Below, one piece after another: positions 1 to 12,897 of a stretch of DNA of 64,000 bases. Source of the stretch: Bubalus kerabau (lineage: Eukaryota > Chordata > Mammalia > Artiodactyla > Bovidae); contig NW_026577901.1 in NCBI RefSeq assembly GCF_029407905.1, positions 2,480,001 through 2,544,000 of the forward strand, written 5' to 3'. A program made the position numbers and the translations under genes. Numbering within the stretch: position 1 is the first letter of the stretch; every line of letters starts with the position of its first letter. Under the pieces are notes generated by a model. It made no database searches, was not told the DNA's origin, and was given only the letters and a program-made list of their open reading frames with translations.

Positions 1-1110
1 CCTACTCTGCAGGGACCATGGGATCCGAGTCAGAAACGGAGAGGAAGCCTGAGGTTCCTGCGTCCACTCGAGATGAGGCCCTCTTCCATTGCACCACACC
101 CAGTGGAGTCCCGAGAGGCCCCTACCAACTCCACAGTATCCCTGAGTTCTCAGAGGCACAATGAGAAGCTCCCTGAGGTCACAGGCACAAGTCGAGGGAA
201 CCCTGGGTTTTCTGCCATGACTCGAGAAAGACCTCGAGAGTGCTTCAAAATGTGTTGAGTCGCGATTCCCCTACCATGACTCAAGAGCCATGACACGCGC
301 CCCCTCTTCACGCGCATGGAGACCTGACTAACCTGGCACTGCACGAGAGGCTCCCTGAGATCTTCATCGTACCTCGTGAGGAAACCCTCACTGCCGCGGC
401 AGCTCGAGGAAACACATGAGACACCCCGGTCATCGCGAGATGAGGGCCTTCTTTTCCTGCATGGCCTGGAGAGCAATCCCGGGTCCTCTCTCCAAACGGA
501 AGAGGAGGCTGGACTCCCTTGAGGCCGCTCAGGGGGCTCCAAGAGACCCGCGTCGCGACTCGAGAGGAGAGCGGAGTCCTTGGCTTCCCCTCGAGACGAG
601 GCCTGACTCCACGGGGGAGCCTGGAATGCAACCCCGAGATCCCTGCCTTCCCTGGAGAGGAATATTAGGTCCTGGACACACGCCTAGGTGAGGTCTCTTC
701 GGCCCTGCAGTGACTCGAGCGCAACCCCCAGCTTTCCCTCGCAACCCGAGGGGAAGATTGGGCTTCCCAGGGCCAAACCAAGGGGAAGGCTTAGATCCCC
801 ATCGTAGCTCGAGAATCCCACCGCAACTCGAGAAAATCCACGTGGTTCCCACCTCTTGTCAAGATGAGGCCCTTGCCCGCGACGGCGTCTTAAGGGAAGT
901 CCCCTGTTCCGCCCTGAAGGGCGAAACGGTCCCTGAGAGCCTTCCTGCGACCCCCAAAAGTCCCCCGAAACGCCGGGTTCCCCCGAAAGGAACACCGAGG
1001 GTCCCGGCACCGCTTCCTCTGAGCCCCTTCTCCCCTCCTGATCACGACAGGAGAGGCGATTCCCCTGCGTGGTCTGGAAGGGGTTCCCGGCCTTCCCGGC
1101 GCACCTCAGG
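1..1110. repeat. Partial monomer, left edge
   Basis: The last ~1.1 kb of a unit. Bases 1-455 are of the old type ('ccattgcaccacaccc'). The remainder is subfamily-A-like. Confidence 0.9.
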
Positions 1111-3140
1111 ATGAGGCCGGTCTCACGAGGAAATTCGAGACGAGCCACGTGGGTGGGGCCACAGGCCGAACGCCCCCGGTTCCCCGGTCCGCCCTTGAGA
1201 AGGACCCGAGGCCCGGACCCCTCTTCGAAGGCAACCCTGTGGGTGAAGGCACAACACGAAGGGGCACTGCCACCCCCGTGCATCGTCCGCAAAGACCCGC
1301 GGGTTCCACACACAGCTCGACGAGGGGCCTGAGACCCCCTGAGCAACTCGAGAGGCCAGCGGTGTTCCCTTCCTCAGACAAGGCGAGGCCTGACTCTCCT
1401 GTCCCAACTCTGCAGGGACCCTGCGGTCGGAGTCCGAAACGGAGAGGAAGCCTGAGGTTCCTGCCTCCCCTCGAGGTGAGGCCCTCTTCCGTTGCGCCAG
1501 ACCCAGCGGAGTCCCGAGGGGCCCCGCCACCTCCACAGGATCCCTCGCCTCTCAGAGGCACCCTAGGAAGTTCCCTAAGGTCCCCGGCAGAAGGCGAGGG
1601 ACACGAGCGTTTCCCGCCGCCCCTCGACAAAGACCTCGAGAGTCCTTCTTCAACGCGTCTCGAGGTCCTAGTCCCCTAACGTGACTCGAGAGCCAGGACG
1701 CACTCCCCCCCTGCCACGCGCATGGTGACCTGACTTCCCTGGCGTCGCACGAGAGGCTCCCTGAGATCCTCGTCGTGCCTCGGGAGAAAACCCCCACGGG
1801 CGCCGCAGCTCGAGGAAACCCCTGAGACGCCCCCGTCCTCGCGAGCTGAGGGCCTTCTTTTCCTGCATGGCCTGGGGAGAAATCCCGGGTCCTCTTTCCA
1901 AACGGAGGAGGAGGCTGGACTCCCTTGAGGCCGCTCAGGGGGCTCCAAGAGCCCCGCGTCGCGACTCGAGAGGAGAGTGGAGTCCTTGGCTTCCCCTCAA
2001 GACGAGGCCTGACTCCCCGGGGGAGCCTGGAATGCAACCCCGAGATCCCTGCCTTCCCTGGAGAGGAATATTAGGTCCCGGACACACGCCTAGTTGAGGT
2101 CTCTTCGGCCCTGCAGTGACTCCAGCGCAACCCCCAGCTTTCCCTCGCAACCCGAGGGGAAGATTGGGCTTCCCAGTGCCAACCCAAGGGGAAGGCTGAG
2201 ATCCCCGTCGTCACTCGAGAATCCCGCCGAAACTCGAGAAAAACCACGTGGTTCCCACCTCTTGGGAAGATGAGGCCCTTGCCCGCCACGGCGTCTCAAG
2301 GGAAGTCCCCTGTTCCGCCCTGAAGGGCGAAACGGTCCCTGACAGCCTTCCTGCGACCCCCAAAAGACCCCCGACACGCCGGGTTCCCCCGAGGGGAACA
2401 CCGAGGGTCCCGGCACCGCTTCCTCTGAGCCCCTTCTCCCCTCCTGATCGCGACAGGAAAGGCGATTCCCCTGCGTGGTCGGGAAGGGGTTCCCGGCCTT
2501 CCCGGCGCACCTCAGGATGAGGCCGGTCTCAAGAGGAAATTCGAGACGAGCCACGTGGGTGGGGCCACATGCCGAACGCCCCCGGTTCCCCGGTCCGCTC
2601 TTGAGAAGGACCCGAGGCCCGGACCCCTCTTCGAAGGCAACCCTGTGGGTGAAGGCACAACACGAAGGGGCACTGCCACCCCCGTGCATCGTCCGCAAAG
2701 ACCCGCGGGTTCCACACACAGCTCGACGAGGGGCCTGAGACCCCCTGAGCAACTCGAGAGGCCAGCGGTGTTCCCTTCCTCAGACAAGGCGAGGCCTGAC
2801 TCTCCTGTCCCAACTCTGCAGGGACCCTGCGGTCGGAGTCCGAAACGGAGAGGAAGCCTGAGGTTCCTGCCTCCCCTCGAGGTGAGGCCCTCTTCCGTTG
2901 CGCCAGACCCAGCGGAGTCCCGAAGGGCCCGCCACCTCCACAGGATCCCTCGCCTCTCAGAGGCACCCTGGGAAGTTCCCTAAGGTCGCCGGCAGAAGGC
3001 GAGGGAAACGAGGGTTTCCCGCCGCCCCCCGAGAAAGACCTCGAGAGTCCTTCTTCAACGCGTCTTGAGGCCCTAGTCCCCTCCCGTGACTCGAGAGCCT
3101 TGACGCGCTCCCCCTCGCCACGCGCATGGAGACCTGTCTT
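455..3140. repeat. Island of young subfamily-A satellite inside the diverged flank
   Basis: From about 455 to 3,140 (close to 1.9 units) the sequence carries subfamily-A diagnostics such as 'gaggaatattagg', 'tctcttcggccc' and 'gacggcgtctcaaggg', and matches the units at 15.7-22 kb closely. Sequence to the left of 455 and right of 3,140 is of the diverged type, for example 'tggtgccacacgagacg' at about 3,150. Register is preserved across both edges, so the island replaces rather than interrupts the repeat. Conversion or double unequal exchange is the simplest inference; an assembly error is the alternative. Confidence 0.75.
1111..2516. repeat. Monomer, 1406 bp, young island
   Basis: Subfamily A throughout, part of the island at 455-3,140. 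It has 'gggacacgagcg' near 1,589 and 'tggggagaaatcc' near 1,872. Confidence 0.93.
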
Positions 3141-3918
3141 CCCTGGTGCCACACGAGACGCTCCCTGAGCTCCCCGTCGTACCTCGTGTGAAACCCCACA
3201 GTGGCGCCGCAGCTCGAGAAAACCCACAAGACCCCTCCGTCATAGCGAGATGAGGGCCATCTTTTCCTGCATGGCCTGGAGAGCAGTCCCAAGTCCTCTC
3301 TCCAAACTTCACAGGAGGCTTGACTCCCTTTAGGCCACAAAGTGGGCTCCAAGAGGTGCCCGTCGCGACTCTAAAGGAGAGCGGAGTCCTTTGCTTCCCT
3401 TCGACATGAGGCCTGAATCCCTGGGTGAGTCTGGAATGCAAACCTGAGATCCCTGTGACCCTTGGAGAGGAACATTAGGTCCTGGACACAAGCCTAGATG
3501 AGGTCTCCTTTGCCCTGCCGTGACTCGAGCGCAACCCCCAGTCTCCCTCGCAACTCGAATGGATGATTGGACTTCCCTGGCCCAACAAAAGAGGAAGTCT
3601 GAAATCCCCGTCGTAACTCGAGAATCCCGCCGCAACTCGAGAAAAACCACGTGGCTCCCCCGTCATCGCAAGATGAGGCCCTTGGCTGCTACAGCGTATC
3701 AAGAGAAGTCCCACGTTCCTTCCTGAAGTACAAAACGGTACTTGGCACCCTTGATGCGACCCCCAAAGTTCCCTGACATACCGGTCTCACTCGAGGGAAA
3801 CACCAAATTTCATGGCACCACTTCCTGTGAGCCCCTTCACCCCTCCTGATCGCGACAGAAGGGTCGATTCCCATGTTTTGTCTGCAAGGGTTTCCCGACG
3901 TTCCCCGCGAACCTCCGG
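2517..3918. repeat. Monomer, 1402 bp, young-to-old switch
   Basis: Subfamily A up to about 3,140, then old-type sequence ('gtggcgccgc', 'acttcacaggagg'), so the unit is a mosaic. Confidence 0.92.
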
Positions 3919-5439
3919 ATGAGGCCGGTCTCATGAGGAAATTCGAAAAGTAGCCTCATGGTTGGTGCCATATGCTGAAAGATCCCGAATTCCCGGTCCA
4001 CTCTAGATAAGAACCTGACGCCCGGACATCTCTTCGAAGGCAACCCTGTGGATGAAGGCACAACACGAAGGGACACTGACATCCCCATGCATCGTCTGGA
4101 AAAACCCGCCGATTCCACTCACAGCTCCAAATGTGGACTGTCACCTCGTGAACAACTCGAGAGGCAAGTGAAGTTGCATTCCTTCACACAAGACGAGGCC
4201 TTACTCTCCTGTCCCAACTCTTCAGGGACCCTGCAATTGGAGTCAGAAATGGAGAGGAACCCTGAGGTTCCTGCCTCAACTAGAGAAGAGGCCCTCTTCC
4301 ATTGAACCAAACTCAGTGGTGTCCCGAGAGGCCCCTCCCAACACCACAGTATCCCTGAATTCTCAGAGGCTCCCTGAGAAGCTACCTGATGTCACTGGCA
4401 CAAGTCGAGGGAACCCAGAGTTTCCTGAAGTAACCTGAGAAAGACTTGGAGAGTCCTTTTTCAACGTCTCTTGATGCCCGATTCCCCTACCATGACTCCA
4501 GAGCAAGGACGCGCTCCCCTCGCCACAAGCAGGAAAACTGACTTCCCTAGTACCACACAAGAGGCTCCCTGAGTACTCCATCGTACCTCGTGAGAAAACC
4601 CACACTGGCGCCGCAGTTCGAGAAAAACCACAAGATGCCCCCGTCAAGGAGAGATGGGGGCCTTCTTTTCCTGCCTGACCTGGAGAGCAATTCCTGGTCC
4701 TCTCTCCAAACTTCACAGGAGTATTGACTCCCTTTAGGCCACTCAGTTGGGTCCAAGAAATACCCGGTGCGACTCGAGAGGAGAGCGGAGTCCTTTGCTT
4801 CCCTCGAGACGAGGCCTGACTCCCCGGGTGAGTTTGGAATGCAACCCCGAGATCCATGTCACCCCTGGAGTGGAACATTATGTCCTAGACACAAGCCTAG
4901 ATGAGGTCTATTTTGCCCTACAGTGACTCGAGAGCAACCTCCATCTCTCCCTCACAATTTGAATGGAAGATTGGTCTTCCCACGGTCAACACAAGAGGAA
5001 GTCTGAATTTCCCATCGTAATTCGAGAATTCAGCCTCAAGTCTTAAAAACCATGTGGTTCCCCCTTCATCGTAATATGAGGCCCTTGCCAGCTAGAGTCT
5101 CAAGAGAAGTCCCACGTTCCATCGTAAAGTTCGAAATGCTACTTGGCACCCTTGATGCGACCCCAAAGTTCCCCAACATACCGGTCTCATTCCAGGGGAA
5201 CACCGAAGTTCCCGGTGTCTCCAGGGAAGTCCCATGTTCCGCCCTGAAGGGTGAAACGGTACTTGACACCCTTGATGCGACCGCAAAAGTTCCCCGACAC
5301 GCTGGGTTCCCTCGAGGGGAACACCGAGGGTCCCGGCACCACTTCATCTGAGCCCCTTCTCCCCTCCTGATCGCGACAGGAGAGTCGATTCCCCTGCTTT
5401 GTCTGGAAGGGGTTCCCGGCCTTCCTGGCGCACCTCAGG
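3919..5439. repeat. Monomer, 1521 bp, with 120-bp duplication
   Basis: Old type. Carries the internal duplication at 5,101-5,340. Its palindromic E-box is altered to CATGTG near 5,052. Confidence 0.92.
5101..5340. repeat. Two tandem 120-bp copies inside one monomer
   Basis: Positions 5101-5220 and 5221-5340 align base for base at an offset of 120, close to four subrepeats, and lengthen this unit to 1521 bp. The copies are clearly not identical. The left copy resembles old units, while the right copy ('gccctgaagggtgaaacgg', 'cgctgggttccctcgag') is closer to subfamily A. Unequal exchange between two different monomers explains this better than a simple recent duplication. Confidence 0.85.
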
Positions 5440-6842
5440 ATGAGGCCGGTCTCAGGAGGAAATTCGAGACTAGCCACGTGTGAGGTGCCACGTGCCGAAC
5501 GACTCCGATTTTCCGGTCTGCTCTTGATAAGAACCCGATGCCCAGACACGTCTTCAAAGGCAAACCTGTGGGTGAAGGCACAACACGAAGGGGCACTGAA
5601 ACCCCCGTGCATCATCCGGAAAAACCCGCAGGGTCTACACACAGCTCGACAAGGGGCCTGAGACTCCCGGAACAACTCGAGAGGCAACCAGAATTCCATT
5701 CCTCAGACAAGACGAGGCATGACTCTCCTGTCCCAACCCTGCAGGGACCGTGCAGTCGGAGTCCGAAACCGAGAGGAAGCCTGAGGTTCCTGCCTCCCCT
5801 CGAGATGAGGCCCTCTTCCATTGCACCGAACCCAGCAGAGTCCCGAGAGGCCCTGCCAACTACACAGCATCCCTCACCTCTCAGAGGCACCGTGGGAAGT
5901 TCACTAAGGTCCCCTGCAGAAGTCGAGGGAAACGAGGGTTTCCCGCCGCAACCCGAGAAAGACCTCGAGAGACCTTCTTCAACGCCTCTTGAGGACCTAG
6001 CCGTTTCCCATGACTCGAGAGTGATGACCAGCTCCCCCTCGCCGTGCGCATGGGGACCTGACTTCCCTGGCGCCGCACGAGAGGCTCCCTGAGGTCCTCG
6101 TCGTGCCTCGTGAGAAAACCCCCATGGGCGCAGCAGCCTGAGGAAGCCCATGAGACGCCCCCGTCATCGCGAGATGAGGGCCTTCTTTTCCTGCCTGGCC
6201 TGGAGAGCAATCCCGAGTCCTCTCTCCAAACTGAAGAGGAGGCTCGACACCCTTGAGTCCACTCAGTGCACTCCAAGAGAACCGTGTCGCGACTTGAGAG
6301 GAAAGCGGAGTCCTTTGCTTCCCCTCCAGGCGAGTCCTGACCCCCCGGGGGAGTCTGGAATGGAAACCCGTGATCCCTGTCTTCCCTTGAGAGGAATATT
6401 AGGTCCTGGACACACGCTTCGATGAGGTCTCTTTGGCCCTGTAGTGACTCGAGCAGAACCCCCAGCTTTCCATCGCAACTCGAATTGAAGATTGGGCTTC
6501 CCAGGGCCAACCCAAGAGGAAGCCTGAAATTCCTGTCGTTTTCGAGAATCCCGATGCAACTCGAGAAAAACGACGTGGTTCCAACGTCTTCACAGGATGT
6601 GGCCCTTGCCCGCTATAGCGTCTCCAGGGAAGTCCCATGTTCCGTCCTGAAGTGGGAAACGGTACTTGGCTCCCTTGATGCGACCCCTAAAGTTCCCTGA
6701 AACGCCGGGTTCCCTCGAGTGGAACACTGAGGGTCCCGGCACCACTTCATCTGAGCCCCATCTCCCCTCCTGATCGCGACAGGAGAATCGATTCCCCTAC
6801 TTTGTGTGGAAGGTGTTCCCGGCCTTCCCGGCGCACCTCAGG
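5440..6842. repeat. Monomer, 1403 bp, intermediate type
   Basis: It resembles subfamily A more than its neighbours do, for example 'ggcgccgcacgagagg' and 'gaggaatattagg', but retains old states such as 'ccattgcaccg'. Confidence 0.92.
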
Positions 6843-8240
6843 ATGATGCTGGTCTCACGAGGAAATTCGAGATGAGCCACGTGGGTGGTGCCACAGGCCG
6901 AATGACCCCAATTTCCCGGTCCGCTCTTGAAATGAACCCGATGCCCGGACACCTCTTTGAAGGAAACCCTGTGGGGGAAGGCACAAAACGAAGGGGCACT
7001 GACACCCCCATGCATCTTCTGGAAACACCCGCAGGTTCCACACACAGCTTGTCAAGGGCCCTGAGACCCCCTGAACGACTCGAGAGGCAAGCAGAGTTCC
7101 GTTACTCAGACAAGACGAGGCCTGACTCTCCTGTCCCAACTCTGCAGGGACCCTGCGGTCGGAGTCAGAAATGGAGTGGAAGCCTGAGGTTCCTGCCTCC
7201 AATCGAGATGAGGCTCTCTTTCATTTCGTCAAACCTAGTGGAGTCCCGAGAGGCCCCTCTAACTCCTCAGTATCCCTCACCTCTCAGAGGCACCTGGGAA
7301 GTTCCCTAAGGTCCCCTTAGAGGTCGATGGAAACGAGTGTTTCCCGCCCCAACCCAAGAAAGACCTTGAGAGTCCTTCTTAAATGCCTCTTGAGGCCCTA
7401 GTCCCTCCCATGACTCGAGAGCAATGACGCGATCTGCCTGGCCACACGCATGGAGTCAGGCTTCTCTGGCGCCGCACGAGAGGCTCCCTGAACTCCCCAT
7501 CATATCTCGTGAGAAACCCCACACTGGCGCCGCAGCTCGAGAAAACCCATGAGACGCCCCCATCATCACGAGAGGAGGGCCATCTTTAACTGCATGGTAT
7601 GCAGATCAAGCGTGAACCTTCTGTCCAAGCTACACAGGACGCTTGACTCCCTTTAGGCCACTCATTGGGCTCCAAGAGTTACGCGTCCCGACTCGAGAGG
7701 ATAGTGGAGTCCTTTGCTTCCACTCGAGACGAGGCGTGACCCACCGGGTGAGACTGGAATGCGACCCCGATATCCCTGTCGCCCCTGGAGAGGAACATTA
7801 CGTCCTGGACCCAAGGCTAGATGAGGACTCTTTACCCTGAAGTGACTCGAGAGCAACCCCCAGCTCTCTCAGACAAGTTGAATGGAAGATTGGACTTCCT
7901 GGGCCAACACAAGAGGAAGCCTGAATTCCCCATTGTAACTCGAGAATCTCGCCTCAACTCGAGAAAAACCACGTGTTTCCCTCGTCATCGCAATATGAGG
8001 CCCTTGCCCGCTAGAGCATCTCCAGAGAATTCCCACGTTCCGTCTTGAAGTGCGAAACTGTACTTGGCACCCTTGATGCGACCTCAAAAGTGCCGTGACA
8101 TACCGGTCTCACTCGAGGGGACCACCGAGGTTCCCGGCACCACTTCATCTGAGCCCCTTCTCCCCTTCTGATTGCGACCGGTGGGTCGGTTCCCCTGCTT
8201 TGTCTGCAAGGGGTTCCCGAGCTTCCCGGCGCACCTCAGG
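6843..8240. repeat. Monomer, 1398 bp, old type
   Basis: The first half is intermediate and the second half, from about 7,430, fully old. It is the shortest unit in the window, through several small deletions. Confidence 0.92.
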
Positions 8241-10075
8241 ATGAGGCCGGTCTCCTGAGGAAATTCGAGACGTAGCCTCGTGGGTGGTACCACATGCTGA
8301 AAGACCCCAATTTTCCGGTACGCTCTTGAAAAGAACCCGATGCCCGGAAACCTCTTTGAAGGCAACCCTGTGGATGAAGGCACAACACGAAGGGGCACTG
8401 ACACCCCCGTGCATCGTCCGGAAAAACCCGCAGGTTCCACACTCAGCTCAACAAGTGGCCTGTCACTCCGTGAACAACTCGAAAGGCAAGGGGAAATCCA
8501 TTCCTCCACAGAAGACGAGGCGTGACTCTCTTCTCCATACTCTGCAGGTACCCTGCGACCCGAGTCAGAAATGGAGAGGACCCCTGACGTTCCTGCCTCC
8601 ATTCGAGATGAGGCCCTCTTCGATTGCACCAAACCCAGTTGAGTAACGAAGGGCCCCTCCCAAATCCACAGTGTCCCTGACTTCTCAGAGGCACCCTTAG
8701 AAGTTTCCTGAGGTCACCGACACAAATCAAGGGAACCCAGGGTTCCCTGCCGCAACCCGAGAAAGACCTCAAGAGTCCTTCTTCAATGCGTCTTGAGGCC
8801 CGATTCGCCTACTATGACTCGAGAGCAATCACGCACTCCCCTTCACCACACGCACGGAGACCTGACGTCCCTAGCACCACACGAGAGGCTCTCTGAGCTC
8901 CCCGTTGTACCTCGTGAGAAATCTGATACTGGCGCCGCAGCTGGAGAAAACCCACGAGATGCCCCCGTCATCACGAGATGAGGGCCTTTATTCCTGCATG
9001 GCCAGGAAAACAATCCCGAGTCATCTCTCCAAACTCCATAGGAGGCTTCACTCCCTTTACGCCACGCAGTGGGCTCCAAGAGATACCCGTCGCGACTCGA
9101 CAGGAGAGCGGAGTCCTTTTTTTCCCCACAAGACGAGGCCTGACTCTCCGGGTGAATCGATAATGCAACCCTGAGATCCCTGTTGGCCCAGTAGTGGAAC
9201 ACTAGGTCCTGGACACAAGCGTAGATGAGGTCTATTTTGCCCTGCAGTGACTGGAGAGCAATCCCCAGTTCTAACTTGAAACTCGAATGGAATACTGGAT
9301 TTTCCTGGCGCCACACAAGAGGCTCCGTGAGATCCCCGTGGTACTTCATGAGACACCCCACACTGGCGCCGCAGCTCGAGAAAACCCACGAGACGCCACC
9401 GTCATCTCGAGATGAGGGCCTTCTTTTCCTGCATGGCCTGGAGTCCAATCCCGAGTCCTCTCTCCAAACTCCACAGGAGGCTTGAATCCCTTTAGTACAC
9501 ACATTGGGCTCCAAGAGATACCCATCGCGACTCGAGACGAGAGCGGAATTCTTTGCTTACCCTCGAGGTGAGAACTGACTTCCCGGATGAGTCTGGAATG
9601 CAAACCCGAGATCCCTGTCGCCCCTGGAGAGCAACGTTAGATCCTGGACACAAGCCTAGATTAGGTCTCTTTTGCCCTGCAGTGACTCTAGCGCAATCCC
9701 CAGCTCCCCCTCGCAACCCGAATGGAAGATTGGATTTCAAGGCCAAAAGAGGAAGCCTAAATTCCCGGTCATAACTCGAGAATCCCGCTGCAACTCGAGC
9801 AAAACCACGTGGTTCTCCCGTCATCGCAAGATGAGGCCCTTGCCCGCTACAGCGTTTCAAAAGATGTCCCAGGTTCCGTCTTGAAATGCGAAACGGTACT
9901 TGGCACCCTTGATGCGACCCCAAAAGTCCCCCAACACGCTGGTCTCACTCAAGGGGAACACCGAGGTTCCCGGCACCACTTCATTTAAGCTCCTTCTCCC
10001 CTCCTGATCATGACCGGTGGGTCGATTCCCCTGCTTTGTCTGCAAGGGGGCCCGACCTTCCCTGCACAACTCAGG
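8241..10075. repeat. Monomer, 1835 bp, with 434-bp duplication
   Basis: Old type. Contains the duplicated 14-subrepeat segment. Without it the length would be 1401 bp. Confidence 0.92.
8875..9742. repeat. 434-bp internal duplication (14 x 31 bp)
   Basis: The copy at about 8,875-9,308 is followed by a second at about 9,309-9,742. 'caccacacgagagg' at 8875 corresponds to 'cgccacacaagagg' at 9309, and 'agggcc' at 8981 to 9415, an offset of 434. The containing unit is 1835 bp. The join lies at 'ttcctgg', a word shared by the two normal contexts, as expected for out-of-register exchange between subrepeats. The copies have since diverged. Confidence 0.88.
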
Positions 10076-11476
10076 ATGAGGCCGGTCTCATGGGGAAATT
10101 CGATACGTAGCTTTGTGGGTGGTGCCACTTGCTGAAAGACTCCAATTTCCCGGTCCGCTCTTGATAAGAATCCGATGCTCGGACACCTCTTGGAAGGCAG
10201 CCTTGAGTATGAAGGTACAACACGAAGGGGCACTAACACACCTGTGCATCATCCGGAAAAACGGGCAGGTTACACACACAGCTCGACAAGTGGCCTGTCA
10301 CCTCGAGAACAACTCGAGAGGCAAGAGGAGTCCCACCCTCCAGAAAAGACGAGGCCTGACTCTCCTGTACTAACATGCAGGGACCTTGCGATCTGAGATA
10401 GAAATGGAGAGGAACACTGAGGTCCTGCTTCAACTCGAGATGAGTCCCTCTTACATTCCACCAAATGCAGAGGAGTCTCGAGAGGCCCGTCCAAACTGCA
10501 CAGTATCCCTGACTTCTCAGAGGCACTCTGAGAAGCTCCCTGAGGTCGCAGGCACAAGTCAAGGGAACCCTGGGTTTTATGCAGTGACCCGAGAAAGACC
10601 TCGAGAGTCCTTCTTCAACCCGTCTTGAGGCCCGATTACCCTACCATGACTCGAGAGCAATGACGAGCTCCCCCTAGCCATCTCATGGGGACCTGACTTC
10701 CCTGGCACCACACGAGAGGCTCCCTGAACTCCCTCTCATACCTCGTCAGAAACCCGGCACTAGCGCAGCAGTCTAGAAAACCCACGAGACGCCGCCATCA
10801 TCGCGAGATGAGGGCCTTCTTTTCCTGCATGGCCTGGAGAGGAATCCCGAGTCCTCTATCCAAACACCACAGGAGGCTTGACTCCCTTTAGGGCACACAG
10901 TGGGCTCCAAGAGATACCCATCGCGACTCAAAAGGACAGCGGAGTTCTTTGCTTCCCCTCGAGACGAGGCCTGATTCCCCGGGTGAGTCTGGTATGCAAC
11001 CCCGAGATCCCTGTCGCCCCTAGGGACGAGCATTAAGTCCTGGACACAAGCCTAGATGAGGTCTATTTTGCCCTGCAGTGACTCGAGGGCAATCCCCAGC
11101 TCTCCCTTTAAACTCGAATGGAAGATAGGACTTCCCTGGCCCAACACATGAGGAAGACTGTATTCCCCTTCGAAACTCGAGAATCCTGCCACAACTCGAG
11201 AAACGCCACGTGGTTCCCCCGTCATCCCAAGATGAGGCCCTTGCCCCCTACAGCGTCTCAAGAGAAGTCCCATGTTCCGTCTTGAAGTGCGAAACGGTAT
11301 TGGCACCCTTGATGCGCCCTCAAAAGTTCCTCGACACACCAGTCTGAATCGAGGAGAACACCGAGGTTACCGGCACCACTACATCTGGGCCCCTTCTCCC
11401 CTCCTGATCGCTACAGGAGGGTCGATTCCCCTGTTTTGTCTTGAAGGGGTTCCCGCCTTTCCCGGTGCATCTCAGG
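10076..11476. repeat. Monomer, 1401 bp, old type
   Basis: Old-type states throughout, including 'gtagctttgtgggtggt' in place of the second E-box. Confidence 0.92.
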
Positions 11477-12897
11477 ATGAGGCCGGTCTCACGAGGATAT
11501 TCGAGACATAGCCACGTGGATGGTGACACATGCCGAAAGACCCCGATTTCCCGGTCCGCTCTTGATAAGATCCTGATGCCCGGACACCTCTTTGAAGATA
11601 ACCCTTTTGATGAAGGCACAACACTTAGGGGCACTGACACCCCTGGGTATCGTCCAGAGAAACCCGCAGGTACCACACACAGCTCAAGAAGTGACCTGTC
11701 ACCCCGTGAACAACTGGAGAGGCAAGCAGAGTTCCATTCCTCCACACAAGACGAGGCCTGACTCTCCTGTTCCAACTCTGCAGCGAAACTGCGATCCGAG
11801 TCAGATCTGGCCCAGGGGAAGTCAGGAGAGGAAACATGAGTTTCCTGCCTGCACTCGAGATGAGGCCCTCTTCCATTGCACCGAACCCAGTGGAGTCCCG
11901 AGAGGCCCCTCCCAACTGGACAGTATCCCTGACTTCTCAGAGGCACCCTTAGACCTTCCTGAGATCACCGGCACAAGTCGAGGGAACCAAGGGTTTCCTG
12001 CCCCAACCCGTAAAAGACCTCGAGAGTCCTTCTTCAACGCGTCTTGAGGTGCGATTCCCCTACCATGACTCGAGAGCAATGACGCGCTCCCCCTAGCCAC
12101 GTGCATAGAAACCTGACTTCCCTGGAGCCACAGGAGAGGCTCCCTGAACTCCCCATTATACCTCGTGAGCAACACCACACTGGAGCCGCAGCTCGAGAAT
12201 ACCCACGAGACGCCCCAGTCCTCATGAGATGAGGGCCTTCTTTTGCTGTATGGCCTGGAGAGCAATCCTGAGTCCTCTCTCCAAACTCCACAGGAGGCTT
12301 GACTCATTTTAGGCCACACAGTGAGCTCCAAGATATACCCGTCGCGACTTGACAGGAGAGCGGTGTCCTTGGCTTCCCCTCGAGACGAGGCCTGACTCCC
12401 CGGGTGAGTCGAGAATGCAATGCTGAGATCGCTTTCGCCCCAGCAGAGGAACATTAGGTCCTGGACACAAGACTAGATGAGGTCTATTTGGCCCTGCAGT
12501 GTCTCGAGAGCAATCCCCAGTTCTAACTCACAATTCGAATGAAAACTGGACTTCCCTGGGCCAGTTGAAGAGGAAGCCTGAATTCCCGGTTGTAACTCGA
12601 GAATCCCGCCCCAACTCAAGAAAAACCACGTGGTTCCCCCGTCATCGAAAGATGAGGCCCTTGCCCGCTACAGCGTCTCAAGAGAAGTCCCACGTTCCGT
12701 ATTGAAGAGCGAAAAGTTACTTGGAACCCTTGATGCGACCCCAAAAGTTCCCCGACATACCAGTCTCACTTGAGGAGAACACCGAGGTTCCCGGCACCAC
12801 TTCATCTGAGACTCTTCTCCCCTCTTGATCGCGACAGGAGGTTCGATTCCCCTGCTTTGTCTGGAAGGCATTCCCGACCTTCCTGGCGCACATCAAG
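11477..12897. repeat. Monomer, 1421 bp, 16-bp insertion
   Basis: Old type with the insertion at about 11,805. Shares it with the next unit. Confidence 0.92.
11805..11826. repeat. 16-bp insertion variant, first copy
   Basis: Between 'gagtcag' and 'agagga', where other units have 6 bp, this unit has 22 bp ('atctggcccagggg' onward). The extra 16 bp is about half a subrepeat. The next unit has a related 22-bp stretch at the same place. Confidence 0.8.
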
